DNA of 64,000 nt from an uncultured Oxalobacter sp. (GCA_934277985.1 CAKQWF010000001.1:124001-188000); one strand, 5' to 3'; numbered from the stretch's first letter, positions 17,510 through 28,370 are shown. Numbers and translations: made by a program. The notes: generated from the letters alone by a model not told the origin.

Positions 17510-20500
17510 ATGTGTGCGCAAGGTTTGTATCATCCATCGTTTGAGCATGACGCTTGTGGCGTCGGGTTCGTTGCCCATATCAAGGGTGTCAAAAGCCATT
17601 CCATCATCGAGCAAGGCTTGTTGATACTGAAAAATCTCGACCACCGCGGTGCCGTGGGAGCGGACAAGATGATGGGCGACGGCGCCGGTATCCTGATACA
17701 GATCCCGGATCGTTTTTACCGTGAAGAAATGGCGAAGCAAAATGTCGTGCTGCCGCCGCCGGGTGAATATGGTGTCGGCATGATTTTCCTGCCGAAGGAA
17801 CATGCTTCGCGACTGGCATGTGAGAAAGAAATCGAACGTGCGGTACGCGCCGAAAAACAGGTGGTGTTGGGGTGGCGTGATGTGCCGGTGAATCGCGAGA
17901 TGCCGATGTCGCCCAAGGCGCGTGAAAAAGAACCGGTGATCCGCCAGATTTTTATCGGTCGTGGTCCGGATATCATGGTGACCGATGCGCTGGAAAGAAA
18001 ACTGTTCGTCATCCGCAAGGCGGCGGGGCATGCCATCCAGGCACTCGACCTGAAGCATTGCAAGGAATTTTTCGTGCCGTCCATGTCGGCCAGAACGATT
18101 GTGTACAAGGGGCTGCTTCTGGCCGATCAGGTACAGGACTATTATCTGGATTTGCAGGATGAACGCTGCGTGTCAGCGCTGGCGATGGTGCATCAGCGTT
18201 TCTCGACGAACACGTTTCCGGAGTGGCCGCTCGCTCACCCGTATCGCCTTGTCGCACATAACGGCGAAATCAATACCGTCAAGGGGAATTTCAACTGGTT
18301 CCGTGCGCGTGAGGAAATGATGCGTTCTGCCGTGCTGGGCGATGATCTGCAAAAACTGTATCCACTGATGTATGAAGGCCAGTCCGATACGGCCTGTTTC
18401 GACAATGCGCTGGAATTGCTGGTCATGTCGGGTTATCCGCTGGCTCATGCCATGATGATGATGATCCCGGAAGCATGGGAAAACCATCAGCTGATGGATG
18501 ACAATCGCCGCGCATTCTATGAATACCATGCCGCCATGATGGAACCCTGGGATGGTCCGGCGGCGATCGCCTTTACCGACGGGCGCCAGATCGGCGGCGT
18601 CCTGGACAGGAACGGTTTGCGTCCTGCACGTTATGTCGTGACGGATGACGATCTGGTCGTCATGGCGTCCGAAACGGGTGTGTTGCCGATTCCGGAAACA
18701 CATATTATCCGGAAATGGCGTCTGCAGCCCGGCAAGATGTTCCTGATCGATCTGGACGCAGGCCGGATTATCGACGACAAGGAAATCAAGGATATCTATG
18801 CCAATGCCCGTCCGTATCGTGCATGGACGAATTCGGTTTGCATCAAGCTGCACGAACTGAAGGAACATGCGCATGAAGTCGTGCATTCGGATGTACCGCT
18901 GACCTTGCGGCAGGAAGCGTTCGGCTATACGCAGGAAGACCTGAAAATCATTTTGCCGCCGATGGCGCAAAACGGTGAGGAAGCGATCGGCTCGATGGGT
19001 AACGATGCACCGCTGGCCGTTTTGTCGCACCGTCCGAAACCGCTTTACAACTATTTCCGCCAGTCTTTCGCGCAGGTCACCAATCCGCCTGTCGATCCGA
19101 TTCGCGAGGAAATTATCATGTCGTTGCTGTCCTATATCGGGCCGAAGCCCAACGTACTGGACACAAACAATGTCAATCCTCAAATGCGTCTGGAAGCGTC
19201 GCAGCCGATTCTGGGATTTGCTGAAATGGCCAGCATCCGCAATATCGATGCCTATACGAGCGGCAAATTCCGATCTTATGAGCTCGATATCTGTTATCCG
19301 GTCGCCTGGGGCAAGGAAGGTATCGAAGCGCATCTGGCGTCGCTGTGCGCCGAGGCTGTCGATGCCGTCAAATCGGGACACAATATCCTGATCGTTTCCG
19401 ACAGGAAGATCGGTCCGGATCGTCTGGCGATTCCCGCCCTTTTGGCGACTTCTGCCATCCATCAGGATCTGGTCGCCAAGGGGTTGCGCGCTTCGACCGG
19501 TCTGGTTGTCGAAACGGGTTCGGCCAAGGAAACACATCATTTCGCGCTGCTGGCGGGGTATGGCGCCGAAGCGGTCCATCCGTATCTGGTGCTGGAAACG
19601 CTCTCCGAGCTGGCACCGAGATTGTCGGCAGAGCTGACACCGGAAAAGGCACAGGCCAATTTCATCAAGGCGATCAACAAGGGGCTGATGAAGATCATGT
19701 CGAAAATGGGGATTTCGACATACCGATCCTATTGCGGTGCGCAGATTTTCGAGGCGATCGGTTTGTCCGATGCGCTGGTAGAAAAATATTTCAGGGGAAC
19801 AGTGTCCAGTGTCGGCGGTATCGGTGTCTTTGAAGTGGCAGAAGAATCGCTGCGTCTGCACCGGATGGCATTCGGCGCACGCCAGCAGCCGGTACGTTTT
19901 CTGGATGTCGGTGGGGAATACGCTTTCCGCAAGCAGGGCGAGGAACATATGTTCACGCCGGATGCGATCGCGAAGTTGCAGCATTCGACGCGTGCCAACA
20001 GTTATGCGACCTACAAGGAATATGCGCAGATCATCAATGACCAGTCACGTCGCCAGATGACCTTGCGCGGTCTGTTCGAATTCCGGTTCGATCCGGCACG
20101 TGCCATTGCGATCGACGAAGTCGAACCGGCCAAGGAAATCGTCAAACGCTTTGCGACCGGTGCGATGTCTCTGGGGTCTATCAGCGCCGAAGCGCATGCG
20201 TCTTTGGCAATCGCCATGAACCGGATCGGCGGTAAATCCAATACCGGCGAAGGGGGCGAGGATCCGCGCCGCTATGAAAACGAACTGGCAGGTATTCCGA
20301 TCAAAAAAGGAGAAACGCTTTCTTCCATTCTGGGCAAAGACCGGATCGTATCCGATATCGAATTGCAGGAAGGCGACTCGCTGCGTTCACGTATCAAACA
20401 GGTCGCATCGGGCCGTTTCGGTGTGACGGCAGAGTATCTGAATTCAGCCGATGAAATCCAGATCAAGATGGCGCAGGGCGCCAAGCCGGGTGAAGGGGGA

Positions 20501-22204
20501 CAGCTGCCGGGTGGCAAGGTCTCCGAATATATCGCCAGCATGCGTTTTTCAGTCCCGGGTGTCGGTCTGATTTCGCCGCCCCCGCATCATGACATTTATT
20601 CCATCGAGGATCTGGCACAGCTGATTCACGATCTGAAAAACGTCAATCCAAGGGCGACGATCTCGGTCAAGCTGGTTTCCGAAGTGGGCGTCGGTACCAT
20701 CGCTGCCGGTGTCGCCAAGGCCAAGGCAGACCATATCGTGATCGCCGGACATGACGGCGGTACCGGTGCATCGCCCTTATCGTCTATCAAGCATACCGGC
20801 TCGCCGTGGGAAATCGGTCTGGCTGAAGCACAGCAGACACTGGTGCTGAACAATTTGCGTGGACGTGTACGGATTCAGGCCGATGGGCAGATGAAGACAG
20901 GACGGGATGTCGTGATCGCAGCAATTCTGGGTGCCGATGAAGTGGGATTTGCCACGGCGCCGCTGGTTACGCAGGGCTGTATCATGATGCGCAAATGCCA
21001 TTTGAATACCTGTCCGGTCGGCGTGGCGACGCAAGATCCGGAATTGAGAAAGAAATTCAGCGGCAAGCCGGAATATATCGTCAATTACCTGTTTTTCGTG
21101 GCCGAGGAAATGCGGCAGATCATGGCACAGCTCGGTATCCGAAAATATGACGATCTGATCGGACGTGTCGATTTGCTGGAAAAATCGAAAGCAATCGCTA
21201 ACTGGAAGGAAGCCGGTCTGGATTTCAGCCGTCTGTTTTACGATCCGGTCGTGGATCAGGATGTCCACAAACGGCATCAGGAAGAACAGGATCATGGTCT
21301 GGAAAAGGCTATCGATCACCGGCTGATTCTCCAGTCTGCCATCGCACTGGAAAAAAAGGAAAAAATTTCGTTTATCTATCCGATCAAGAATGCGAACCGC
21401 AGTGTGGGGGCGATGCTCTCCGGCGAGGTCGCGCGCCGATTCGGACACGAAGGGTTGCCCGACGATACGATCCATATCCAGTTGCAGGGGACGGCAGGCC
21501 AGTCGGTCGGTTCTTTCCTGGCGCATGGCATTACGCTGGATTTGGTGGGAGAGGCGAACGACTATGTCGGCAAGAGCCTTTCCGGCGGGCGCATTATCGT
21601 CAGACCGCATGCACAGTTCCGCGGACAGCCGGAACGCAACATGATTGCCGGCAATACAGTTTTGTATGGCGCGATTTCGGGTGAGGCTTATTTCTACGGT
21701 ATCGCGGGCGAACGGTTTGCCGTACGCAATTCAGGTGCACTGGCTGTCGCCGAAGGCTGTGGCGATCATGGTTGCGAGTACATGACAGGCGGTACAGTTG
21801 TGATTCTGGGTGAAACCGGACGCAATTTCGCGGCCGGGATGTCCGGCGGTGTGGCCTATGTATACGATCCGGACAAAACGTTTGAACGCCGGTGCAATCT
21901 GTCCATGGTCACGCTGGAGCCGGTATTGTCCTGTTTCGAACAGGAAGCCTCCGTGGAAAAGGCGGTATGGCATCGTCTGTCACGCCACGGACAGCCTCAA
22001 ACGGATGAAGCGATCCTGAAACATTTGATCGAAAACCATTTCACCTATACCGGCAGCATGACAGCGCGCAGGTTGCTGGAAGACTGGTCGAATTGCCGGT
22101 CGTGTTTCGTCAAGGTGTTTCCGATGGAATATCGTCGTGCATTGCAGGATTTGTATGCCGAGGAAAAAAGCGCAGAAGACAACGTGGCCGTGGTTGCCGC
22201 TTGA
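17510..22204 (+). CDS. gltB: Glutamate synthase (NADPH) large chain
   Basis: GltB transfers the amide nitrogen of glutamine to 2-oxoglutarate, giving glutamate. The 1564-residue chain has a 15-residue propeptide before Cys16 ([14 protein letters not shown]), the expected N-terminal nucleophile of the glutaminase domain. A central domain follows, then the FMN synthase domain ([28 protein letters not shown]). A 3Fe-4S cluster site lies near residue 1160 ([15 protein letters not shown]), and the C-terminal beta-helix glycine-rich domain ends the protein. The start is an ATG after TTTTCGGGGG. gltD follows 40 bases downstream as the partner subunit. Confidence 0.97.
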   Translation: MCAQGLYHPSFEHDACGVGFVAHIKGVKSHSIIEQGLLILKNLDHRGAVGADKMMGDGAGILIQIPDRFYREEMAKQNVVLPPPGEYGVGMIFLPKEHASRLACEKEIERAVRAEKQVVLGWRDVPVNREMPMSPKAREKEPVIRQIFIGRGPDIMVTDALERKLFVIRKAAGHAIQALDLKHCKEFFVPSMSARTIVYKGLLLADQVQDYYLDLQDERCVSALAMVHQRFSTNTFPEWPLAHPYRLVAHNGEINTVKGNFNWFRAREEMMRSAVLGDDLQKLYPLMYEGQSDTACFDNALELLVMSGYPLAHAMMMMIPEAWENHQLMDDNRRAFYEYHAAMMEPWDGPAAIAFTDGRQIGGVLDRNGLRPARYVVTDDDLVVMASETGVLPIPETHIIRKWRLQPGKMFLIDLDAGRIIDDKEIKDIYANARPYRAWTNSVCIKLHELKEHAHEVVHSDVPLTLRQEAFGYTQEDLKIILPPMAQNGEEAIGSMGNDAPLAVLSHRPKPLYNYFRQSFAQVTNPPVDPIREEIIMSLLSYIGPKPNVLDTNNVNPQMRLEASQPILGFAEMASIRNIDAYTSGKFRSYELDICYPVAWGKEGIEAHLASLCAEAVDAVKSGHNILIVSDRKIGPDRLAIPALLATSAIHQDLVAKGLRASTGLVVETGSAKETHHFALLAGYGAEAVHPYLVLETLSELAPRLSAELTPEKAQANFIKAINKGLMKIMSKMGISTYRSYCGAQIFEAIGLSDALVEKYFRGTVSSVGGIGVFEVAEESLRLHRMAFGARQQPVRFLDVGGEYAFRKQGEEHMFTPDAIAKLQHSTRANSYATYKEYAQIINDQSRRQMTLRGLFEFRFDPARAIAIDEVEPAKEIVKRFATGAMSLGSISAEAHASLAIAMNRIGGKSNTGEGGEDPRRYENELAGIPIKKGETLSSILGKDRIVSDIELQEGDSLRSRIKQVASGRFGVTAEYLNSADEIQIKMAQGAKPGEGGQLPGGKVSEYIASMRFSVPGVGLISPPPHHDIYSIEDLAQLIHDLKNVNPRATISVKLVSEVGVGTIAAGVAKAKADHIVIAGHDGGTGASPLSSIKHTGSPWEIGLAEAQQTLVLNNLRGRVRIQADGQMKTGRDVVIAAILGADEVGFATAPLVTQGCIMMRKCHLNTCPVGVATQDPELRKKFSGKPEYIVNYLFFVAEEMRQIMAQLGIRKYDDLIGRVDLLEKSKAIANWKEAGLDFSRLFYDPVVDQDVHKRHQEEQDHGLEKAIDHRLILQSAIALEKKEKISFIYPIKNANRSVGAMLSGEVARRFGHEGLPDDTIHIQLQGTAGQSVGSFLAHGITLDLVGEANDYVGKSLSGGRIIVRPHAQFRGQPERNMIAGNTVLYGAISGEAYFYGIAGERFAVRNSGALAVAEGCGDHGCEYMTGGTVVILGETGRNFAAGMSGGVAYVYDPDKTFERRCNLSMVTLEPVLSCFEQEASVEKAVWHRLSRHGQPQTDEAILKHLIENHFTYTGSMTARRLLEDWSNCRSCFVKVFPMEYRRALQDLYAEEKSAEDNVAVVAA

Positions 22205-22244
22205 TGCGGATGCCATGTCAACAGTAACCGGATAGAGGTGGAAA

Positions 22245-23699
22245 ATGGGAAAAGTAACGGGTTTCATGGAATTTGACCGCATTGAGGAAGTGCATCTGGA
22301 GCCCAAGGAGCGAGTCAGGAATTACCGGGAATTCACGCTGACATTGGCGGATGATCAGGCTCGCCTTCAAGGGGCGCGTTGCATGGATTGCGGTATTGCG
22401 TTTTGCAACAATGCCTGTCCGCTGGGCAATCTGATTCCTGATTTCAACGATCAGGTTTATCACGGCAATGATGCGGATGCGCTGGAAAAACTGCATGCGA
22501 CGAACAATTTTCCGGAAATTACCGGACGGGTCTGTCCTGCATTATGTGAACCGGCCTGTTCGCTGGGACTAATCAAGGAACCGGTCGGTATCCGCTCGAT
22601 CGAGCGTTTCATCATCGAAAAGGGCTGGGAAAACGGTTGGGTCGTTCCGCGTCCGGCAGTACACAAGACCGGCAAGACCATCGCGATCGTCGGTTCAGGT
22701 CCTGCCGGTCTGGCGGCAGCGCAGCAGCTGGCGCGTGCCGGACACGATGTGACAGTTTTCGAGAAGAACGACAAGATCGGTGGGTTGTTGCGTTATGGTA
22801 TTCCGGACTTCAAGCTGGAAAAACAGATTATCGACCGGCGGCTGGAGCAGATGAAGGCCGAAGGCGTTGTATTCAAAACCGGCGTGCTGGTCGGCAAGAA
22901 CGTACCGTCATGCATTCAGAATATGGCTACGGAAACCTTGGATCCGGAAAGCCTGATCCAGTCGTTCGATGCAGTTGTTCTCGCGTGCGGTGCCGAGCAA
23001 CCCCGTGAACTCGATGTGCCGGGTGCCGATTTGCAAGGTGTCTGTTTCGCCATGGAATATCTGTGCGCGCAAAACAAAAAGGATGCAGGCGACAAGTCGC
23101 GCAATCGCCTGAATGCAGAGGGCAAACGTGTCGTCATCATCGGTGGCGGGGATACGGGGTCCGATTGTGTCGGCATCGCCAACCGGCAGGGGGCGGCCAG
23201 CATTCTCCAGTTCGATCGCAACGCACGTTTGCCCGACTCGGTGGACAAGGCCATGGTCTGGCCGTACTGGCCGAAACAGTTCAGGACGTCATCGTCCCAG
23301 GAAGAGGGTTGTGATCGTGACTTCGGCGTCATGACCAAGCGTATTGAAGGCAAGCGCGGCAAGGTTGAAAAACTGATTGTCTGCCGAGTCGAACAGGTGG
23401 GCGGAAAATATGTCGAAATACCTGGCAGCGAATTCGAGATTCCGGCGGATATGGTCATCCTGGCCATGGGGTTTGCAGGACCAGCGGCACCGGTCCTGGA
23501 CGCTTTCGGTGTTGAAAAGGATGGTGCAGGCAATGCGCGAGCCTTACTGGATGGTGACGACCGGTTCAAGACGTCTGTCGCCAAGGTATTTGCTGCCGGA
23601 GACGTACGACGCGGGCAGTCGCTGGTGGTCTGGGCATTGCACGAAGGCAGGGAATGTGCGCAGGCTGTCGATCGTTTCCTGACAGGCGAAATGCTTTAA
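22245..23699 (+). CDS. gltD: Glutamate synthase small chain (NADPH-dependent)
   Basis: GltD oxidises NADPH and passes electrons through FAD and 4Fe-4S clusters to GltB. The 484-residue protein has the N-terminal cluster cysteines ([17 protein letters not shown] and [13 protein letters not shown]), an FAD-binding [17 protein letters not shown] from about residue 150, and an NADPH-binding [13 protein letters not shown] near 300. A second FAD-contacting segment near the end reads [18 protein letters not shown]. The ribosome binding site GAGGTGG precedes ATG. It forms an operon with gltB and is followed by a hairpin before dapA. Confidence 0.96.
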   Translation: MGKVTGFMEFDRIEEVHLEPKERVRNYREFTLTLADDQARLQGARCMDCGIAFCNNACPLGNLIPDFNDQVYHGNDADALEKLHATNNFPEITGRVCPALCEPACSLGLIKEPVGIRSIERFIIEKGWENGWVVPRPAVHKTGKTIAIVGSGPAGLAAAQQLARAGHDVTVFEKNDKIGGLLRYGIPDFKLEKQIIDRRLEQMKAEGVVFKTGVLVGKNVPSCIQNMATETLDPESLIQSFDAVVLACGAEQPRELDVPGADLQGVCFAMEYLCAQNKKDAGDKSRNRLNAEGKRVVIIGGGDTGSDCVGIANRQGAASILQFDRNARLPDSVDKAMVWPYWPKQFRTSSSQEEGCDRDFGVMTKRIEGKRGKVEKLIVCRVEQVGGKYVEIPGSEFEIPADMVILAMGFAGPAAPVLDAFGVEKDGAGNARALLDGDDRFKTSVAKVFAAGDVRRGQSLVVWALHEGRECAQAVDRFLTGEML

Positions 23700-23804
23700 C
23701 AATCTGAAACAAATTTATGGCATGATTGACGATATTTCACCTGCCTGTGCTGATATATTGCCTGAGTTGAGGTAGTATTATTGCTATTGCGCATGAATTT
23801 AATC

Positions 23805-23842
23805 CCGGTACCGCCAGCGGCGGTACCGGTTACAATCTTTTT
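23805..23842 (+). terminator. Hairpin with T-run after gltD
   Basis: CCGGTACCGCC (23805-23815) and GGCGGTACCGG (23819-23829) form a perfect 11-pair stem with a three-base loop. Seven mixed bases then lead into a T-run (about 23838-23842). It sits only 14-50 bases before the dapA start, so it may end the gltBD transcript or partly attenuate readthrough into dapA. Confidence 0.6.
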
Positions 23843-23855
23843 TGACAGTTAGATC

Positions 23856-24740
23856 ATGATGAAAATCGAAGGCAGTATAGTTGCATTGGTTACCCCAATG
23901 AATGCGGATGGCAGTGTCGATCTCGATAGCGCTCGCCGTCTGATGGACTGGCAGATCGCCGAAGGAACCGATGCATTGTCCGTCGTCGGTACGACCGGCG
24001 AATCGCCGACTGTGAATGTTGATGAACATGCCGAAATGATCCGTGTTGCCGTGGAACACTCCGGCAAGCGGATTCCGGTCATTGCCGGAGCGGGGGGCAA
24101 TTCCACCGCCGAAGCCATTGCGCTGACGCGCTATGCACAAATGGCCGGTGCCGATGCATCACTGCAAGTCGTTCCCTATTACAACAAGCCGACCCAGGAA
24201 GGGTTGTACCAGCATTTCAAGAGCGTGGCCGAAGCGGTCGATTTGCCGATGATTCTGTATAACGTTCCGGGCAGAACGGTCGCCGATTTGTCCAATGAAA
24301 CGATTCTGAGACTGGCGGAAATACCGAATATCATCGGTGTCAAGGATGCCACCGGCAATATCGCACGGGGAATCGATCTGCTTCGTCGTGTGCCGGAGGG
24401 TTTTTCGGTTTATTCCGGTGACGACTCGACCGCGCTGGCACTGATGCTGTGTGGCGCAAAAGGCAATATTTCCGTTGTCGCCAATGTCGCTCCGAAAAAC
24501 ATGCACCTGATGTGTGCGGCAGCGATCAGGGGTGATGTCGAAACGGCACGCAAGCTCAACAATCTGATGGTGCCGTTGAGCCAGCAGCTGTTTGTGGAAT
24601 CGAATCCGATTCCGGTCAAGTGGGCCTTGTCCGAAATGGGCATGATTCCGCCTGGCATCCGGTTGCCACTGGTTCCGCTGTCCGAAGGATGCAAGGAAGG
24701 TGTCAGAAAAGCGCTGAAGGATGCGGGTGTACTTGCCTGA
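23856..24740 (+). CDS. dapA: 4-hydroxy-tetrahydrodipicolinate synthase
   Basis: DapA condenses aspartate semialdehyde with pyruvate, committing carbon to diaminopimelate and lysine. The 294-residue TIM barrel shows [17 protein letters not shown] (pyruvate-binding Thr-Thr), the catalytic tyrosine in ILYNVPGRT (near residue 133) and the Schiff-base lysine in [10 protein letters not shown] (near 161). Two ATGs occur in tandem at the start; the first is given. bamC follows 63 bases downstream in the dapA-bamC order common in proteobacteria. Confidence 0.96.
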   Translation: MMKIEGSIVALVTPMNADGSVDLDSARRLMDWQIAEGTDALSVVGTTGESPTVNVDEHAEMIRVAVEHSGKRIPVIAGAGGNSTAEAIALTRYAQMAGADASLQVVPYYNKPTQEGLYQHFKSVAEAVDLPMILYNVPGRTVADLSNETILRLAEIPNIIGVKDATGNIARGIDLLRRVPEGFSVYSGDDSTALALMLCGAKGNISVVANVAPKNMHLMCAAAIRGDVETARKLNNLMVPLSQQLFVESNPIPVKWALSEMGMIPPGIRLPLVPLSEGCKEGVRKALKDAGVLA

Positions 24741-24803
24741 TCCGAAACTTGAAAAATTGGCAGTTAGCCTCCCTGAAAATAGTGAAGCCAGGAAGCTGAA
24801 CGT

Positions 24804-25979
24804 ATGGTGTTGAACAAGAAAGTCGGTCCTGTTTTGATCGGATCGTTGGCGGTTCTCGCGTTGTCGTCGTGCAGTTCGATCGACAGCATGCTTGAAGCGG
24901 ATCGTATTGATTATAAAAGCGAAGCATCCAAGACACAGGGGCAGCGACTGGAAATTCCGCCCGATCTGACACAGTTGCAGCGAGATAACCGGTATACCAT
25001 TCCGGAAACAGGAACGGTGACGGCATCAGACTACAACCAGCAGCGTCAGGAGGCCAGACCCGGTGTGGCGGTCGGTGCTGTCGGCGGTGTCGTGGCACCC
25101 AATGAAGCGACGGATATCCGTATCGAACGGGATGGCAGCCAGCGTTGGCTGGTCGTGAACCGTTCTCCGGAAGTGTTGTGGCCACAGATCAGGGATTTCT
25201 GGCAGGATAACGGCTTCCTGATCAATATCGATTCGCCCGATACCGGTATCATGGAAACCGACTGGGCGGAAAACAGGGCCAAATTGCCACAGGATATTAT
25301 CCGCAGGACGATCGGCAAGGTTTTCGATGCATTGTATTCGACCGGAGAACGGGACAAGTTCAGAACGCGACTTGAGCGCAATGCTGACGGTACGACCGAT
25401 ATTTTCATCAGCCATCGTGGCGCACAGGAAGAAATCGTCGGTGTGAACCGTGATACGACCATGTGGACCGCACGTGCATCCGATCCGGAACTGGAAGCGG
25501 AATTTCTCTCTCGCCTGATGGTTCAGCTAAGCGATATGAACCAGAAGGAAAAAGCCAGGGCCAGAGCGATTGCAGAACGCAAGACAGTGGTTTTGCCTTC
25601 CAGGGCGACCCTCGTCAAGGGAAGCGACAGTTACAAGGTCGTTGTGGATGAAACGTTCGACAGAACATGGCGTCGCGTTGGCCTGGCGCTGGATCGTGTC
25701 GGTTTCACGGTTGAGGATCGTGACCGCTCGAAGGGGTTGTATTTCGTCCGCTATGTCGATCAGGACAGCGAAGCCAAAAGTACGCCGGAAAACGAGAAAG
25801 GTTTCTTCTCGAATCTGTTCTCTTTCTCGAGCAGTGAAAAGCAGATCGAACGTTACCAGATTTCCATACAGGAAACCGGTGGCAAGAGCGAAATTGTCGT
25901 TCTGGACAGCAGAGGGATACCCGAAACGACATCCACGGGCCGCAAGATCATGAATCTTCTGTATGAACAGTTGAGATAA
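24804..25979 (+). CDS. bamC: Outer membrane assembly lipoprotein BamC (NlpB)
   Basis: BamC is a lipoprotein of the BAM complex, which inserts beta-barrels into the outer membrane. The 391-residue protein has a lipoprotein signal ending LALSSC with Cys23 as the lipidated residue. The unstructured N-terminal segment that binds BamD in other species follows (RLEIPPDLTQLQRDNRYTIP, strongly conserved). Two helix-grip domains then appear (about 105-225 and 270-385). Position directly after dapA supports the call. It is slightly longer than the E. coli protein, as is usual for betaproteobacteria. Confidence 0.9.
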   Translation: MVLNKKVGPVLIGSLAVLALSSCSSIDSMLEADRIDYKSEASKTQGQRLEIPPDLTQLQRDNRYTIPETGTVTASDYNQQRQEARPGVAVGAVGGVVAPNEATDIRIERDGSQRWLVVNRSPEVLWPQIRDFWQDNGFLINIDSPDTGIMETDWAENRAKLPQDIIRRTIGKVFDALYSTGERDKFRTRLERNADGTTDIFISHRGAQEEIVGVNRDTTMWTARASDPELEAEFLSRLMVQLSDMNQKEKARARAIAERKTVVLPSRATLVKGSDSYKVVVDETFDRTWRRVGLALDRVGFTVEDRDRSKGLYFVRYVDQDSEAKSTPENEKGFFSNLFSFSSSEKQIERYQISIQETGGKSEIVVLDSRGIPETTSTGRKIMNLLYEQLR

Positions 25980-26006
25980 CATGCGCCTATCGAATTGGTT
26001 CCTGTT

Positions 26007-26786
26007 GTGAAAGCAACCAGTCTGGGGAGTGGCAGCAAGGGTAATGCATTGCTTGTTTCCGTCAGGAATGGCCAGACGGAAACGACTGTTATGTTCGATT
26101 GCGGTTTCGGTATCCGTGAAATAAAACGTCGTCTGGAACGTGTGCATTGTCTCCCGGAACAGGTGTCTGCGCTGGTCGTGACCCATGAGCATGGGGATCA
26201 TGCCAGGGGTGTGCTGCCGTTTCTTCACCGTTATCGTGTTCCTGTCTGGATGAGTGAAGGAACTTTTCGTGCGATCGGAAAGGATTTTTCGGGAGTCGAT
26301 TTGCACTTGTGTCGTGATGGCGACAGCTTCACGGTACGGGATTTGCAGGTGTCGGCTTTTGCCGTTTCGCATGATGCACGTGAACCGTTGCAATTTCATG
26401 TGACAGACGGTGCTGTCAAGTTCGGCATGCTGACCGATACCGGTCAGGTAACGGTGCCAATCCGTCAGGCGCTTTCAGGTTGCAATGTCCTGATGCTTGA
26501 ATGCAATTATGATGACGATATGCTGAAACGATCATCTTATCCGTTTGTCGTTCGCAAGCGTATCGGTAGTGTTTTCGGGCATCTTTCCAATCGTTGCGCG
26601 GCAGATTTTCTGTCGGAATTCGATAGCGTGCATCTGACCAAAGTTATCGGTGCGCATTTGAGTGAAACGAACAATCTTCCCGATCTTGCGTTCAGGACGT
26701 TGCACGATGCCGTCGATACGGGCAGGGTTGCCGTGATGGTGGCAAGTCAGGTCGACGGTTTTGGATGGACGGAGATTTCCGGATAA
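26007..26786 (+). CDS. Metallo-beta-lactamase fold hydrolase (YycJ/WalJ-like)
   Basis: The protein starts VKATSLGSGSKGNALLVSV and has the metal-binding motif VVTHEHGDHARG (HxHxDH) near residue 55, then further His/Asp ligands (AVSHDAREPLQF, MLTDTGQ, LECNYD). This matches the small single-domain MBL hydrolases related to YycJ/WalJ, some of which are exonucleases. The GTG at 26007 gives the family-typical N-terminus; a TTG at 25995 is an alternative start. It lies 27 bases after bamC and is probably co-transcribed with dapA-bamC. The function is not certain beyond phosphodiesterase-type chemistry. Confidence 0.85.
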   Translation: MKATSLGSGSKGNALLVSVRNGQTETTVMFDCGFGIREIKRRLERVHCLPEQVSALVVTHEHGDHARGVLPFLHRYRVPVWMSEGTFRAIGKDFSGVDLHLCRDGDSFTVRDLQVSAFAVSHDAREPLQFHVTDGAVKFGMLTDTGQVTVPIRQALSGCNVLMLECNYDDDMLKRSSYPFVVRKRIGSVFGHLSNRCAADFLSEFDSVHLTKVIGAHLSETNNLPDLAFRTLHDAVDTGRVAVMVASQVDGFGWTEISG

Positions 26787-26813
26787 TGTGTGGTTTCAGG
26801 TAAAACCTTCAAT

Positions 26814-26846
26814 AAAAAAGCCGATCGGATGATCGGCTTTTTTTTT
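26814..26846. terminator. Bidirectional terminator between MBL hydrolase and repeat lipoprotein
   Basis: AAGCCGATC (26818-26826) and GATCGGCTT (26831-26839) form the core stem, extended by A-run and T-run flanks. T follows on the plus strand to 26846 and, read from the other side, on the minus strand. It serves both convergent genes. Confidence 0.88.
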
Positions 26847-26861
26847 CAGACAAGACAAGAA

Positions 26862-27155
26862 TTATTTCTTGGCAGCGTCTTTGGCCGGAGCAGCAGCGTC
26901 TTTGGCAGGAGCAGCGTCCTTGGCTGGAGCAGCAGCGTCTTTGGCAGCTGGAGCGGCAGCGTCTTTAGCAGCTGGAGCAGCAGCGTCTTTGGCAGCCGGA
27001 GCAGCAGCGTCTTTAGCGGCTGGAGCAGCAGCGTCTTTAGCTGGAGCGGTAGCGGCAGGAGCAGCAGCATCTTTCTTATCAGCTGGTTTTTCGCCAACTT
27101 TACATGCGGTCAGAGCCAGAGCCATCAGGCCAACGAGCAATAAAGACTTTTTCAT
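26862..27155 (-). CDS. Ala/Lys/Pro-rich repeat lipoprotein
   Basis: I do not recognise a named family. The 97-residue protein has a lipoprotein signal MKKSLLLVGLMALALTAC with Cys18 as the predicted lipidated residue. A short linker follows, then tandem KDAAAPAA-type repeats through to the C-terminus (KDAAKK). The mature part is only Ala, Lys, Asp and Pro, likely an extended or helical periplasmic tether with net positive charge. ATG at 27155 is preferred over the upstream TTG because AAGGA precedes it. It is encoded alone between a bidirectional terminator and a long intergenic region with a palindrome. Similar low-complexity lipoproteins occur in several proteobacteria without known function. 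Confidence 0.75.
   Translation of the reverse strand: MKKSLLLVGLMALALTACKVGEKPADKKDAAAPAATAPAKDAAAPAAKDAAAPAAKDAAAPAAKDAAAPAAKDAAAPAKDAAPAKDAAAPAKDAAKK
26875..27065 (-). repeat. Tandem about 24-bp coding repeats in the lipoprotein gene
   Basis: The DNA repeats with a period of about 24 bases (units such as GCAGCGTCTTTAGCAGCTGG plus four bases), encoding the KDAAAPAA octapeptide, with a few shortened units towards the C-terminus. The near-identical DNA suggests recent expansion and possible copy-number variation. Confidence 0.75.
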
Positions 27156-27184
27156 TTGCAATCCTTAATTAAAAAAACTAGGTT

Positions 27185-27198
27185 AATTACCGGTAATT
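27185..27198. promoter_or_regulatory. Perfect palindrome upstream of the repeat lipoprotein
   Basis: AATTACC and GGTAATT form a perfect 14-bp palindrome 30-43 bases upstream of the lipoprotein start. On the minus strand it overlaps a plausible -10 (TAATTA) that follows TTTACA by 18 bases. It resembles a repressor operator; the regulator is unknown. Confidence 0.4.
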
Positions 27199-27297
27199 GG
27201 ATACTACTGTAAATAGAAAACTGCCGGATGCCATTACTGACGTAGGTGTCATCCTGACAATCTCCTAATGGAACCGATTATAGCTATTTTTTTGTCG

Positions 27298-27315
27298 TTG
27301 TAACCCCCGTTACAA
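27298..27315. promoter_or_regulatory. Inverted repeat in the divergent region
   Basis: TTGTAAC and GTTACAA are perfect seven-base arms around CCCC. It could be an operator or, with the T-runs nearby, a weak hairpin. Confidence 0.3.
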
Positions 27316-27751
27316 GTGTTTTTATATCTGTTTTGCAATCGCGCAACAGGTTCGTGCCACCCCGCAAACAGTCATCTGCCGCTTCTCGGGAAAGTTGTGA
27401 AAGACATTGTACGAGTCAGGAAACGAAAAAACGCGGAGGATTGGCATGAATGTAAAAATTTTCAATTAAAAACAACAGGTTGTATTTCACGTTATTCAAC
27501 GTGTTGTAAAGCGTTCCGTGTGCCGGATTGACAGGTCCCTTTCTTGTTTCTTTCAGTCAATTTTTCAATGATGAAGAATTTGGCAATGGCAAAAAAGCGG
27601 GTCGAAAGCGCCTGCCGGTCAAGGGGTGCGATAGCTGAAAGCAGTATAAGTTATTGTTATTCATAATATGCGGATGCCGATGAACGAATGTTTAAAGCCG
27701 TGTGAAGCGGGTATAATTTCCGGGATTCAAAACAGAAAGGCTGACGGAAAA

Positions 27752-28282
27752 ATGAAAATTGCCAAAAATACGGTCGTTACCGTGCATTACAAATTGTCGG
27801 ATGCGCAGAACAATCTGCTGGAAGATGGTATGGAACCCATCGTATACCTGCATGGTGGCTACGATGATACGTTGCCTGCGCTGGAAAAGGCACTGGACGG
27901 CAAGGAGGTCGGCTATAAAACCATGATACAGGTCGAACCGGAAGAAGCTTTTGGCGAATACGACCCGTTGCTGGTCAGGGTTGAGGATCGAGAGCTTTTT
28001 CCGACACCGCTCGAGGTCGGCATGCAGTTCGAAGGAATACCGGAAAATGCAGACCCGACTGAAAATCCACCCATTTATGTTGTGACGGATATTGCGGACG
28101 GAAAGGTGATTCTGGATGGCAATCACCCGCTTGCGGGAATCGCGCTGCGTTTCGAGTTGACGGTAACGGATGTGCGTGCCGCCACCGACAAGGAAATCGA
28201 ACGGGGATATGTCAATGATCCGGACGGTTTCGATGAGGATGATGACACCGACGGACAGTTCAGAAGTATCCTGTTGCATTGA
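27752..28282 (+). CDS. FKBP-type peptidyl-prolyl isomerase, SlyD-like
   Basis: SlyD-type proteins are cytoplasmic prolyl isomerases and chaperones. The 176-residue protein starts MKIAKNTVVTVHYKLSDAQ and continues with LPALEKALDGKEVGYK and EPEEAFGEYD, the FKBP part interrupted by an insert-in-flap domain (about 70-125). It resumes with GNHPLAGIALRFELTV, the conserved FKBP C-terminal strand. E. coli SlyD has a His/Cys-rich nickel-binding tail; here the tail is acidic (GFDEDDDTDG) and lacks His clusters, so a nickel role is unlikely. The frame is open from 27668, but homology begins at 27752. Confidence 0.87.
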   Translation: MKIAKNTVVTVHYKLSDAQNNLLEDGMEPIVYLHGGYDDTLPALEKALDGKEVGYKTMIQVEPEEAFGEYDPLLVRVEDRELFPTPLEVGMQFEGIPENADPTENPPIYVVTDIADGKVILDGNHPLAGIALRFELTVTDVRAATDKEIERGYVNDPDGFDEDDDTDGQFRSILLH

Positions 28283-28370
28283 ATGCAAGGCGATAGGCTT
28301 GTTTCCTGATGATTGACCATAATTGATTTGTCACGATAAAATAATTGATTGCTTGAATTCAGGGATCAGT

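Larger units (their letters stand above)
27156..27751. other. Long divergent intergenic region
   Basis: About 600 bases separate the repeat lipoprotein from the SlyD-type gene. The region is AT-rich and holds two palindromes (listed separately). It also holds a seven-codon open frame at 27446-27469 (MNVKIFN) preceded at optimal distance by GGAGGA, and small overlapping hairpins at 27472-27507. No longer frame has recognisable protein features. The open frame at 27316-27531 has neither a ribosome site nor protein-like composition. Confidence 0.4.

Noticed and set aside
18173..19984. Minus-strand 603-codon open frame over gltB
   Set aside because: It is antisense to gltB, without domains or a ribosome binding site.
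26869..27168. Plus-strand Ala/Gly/Ser-rich frame over the lipoprotein repeats
   Set aside because: The opposite strand has a ribosome binding site, a lipobox signal peptide and a terminator, while the plus frame has none of these.
27316..27531. 71-codon open frame in the long intergenic region
   Set aside because: It has no ribosome binding site, no recognisable motif, and a composition typical of random AT-rich sequence.
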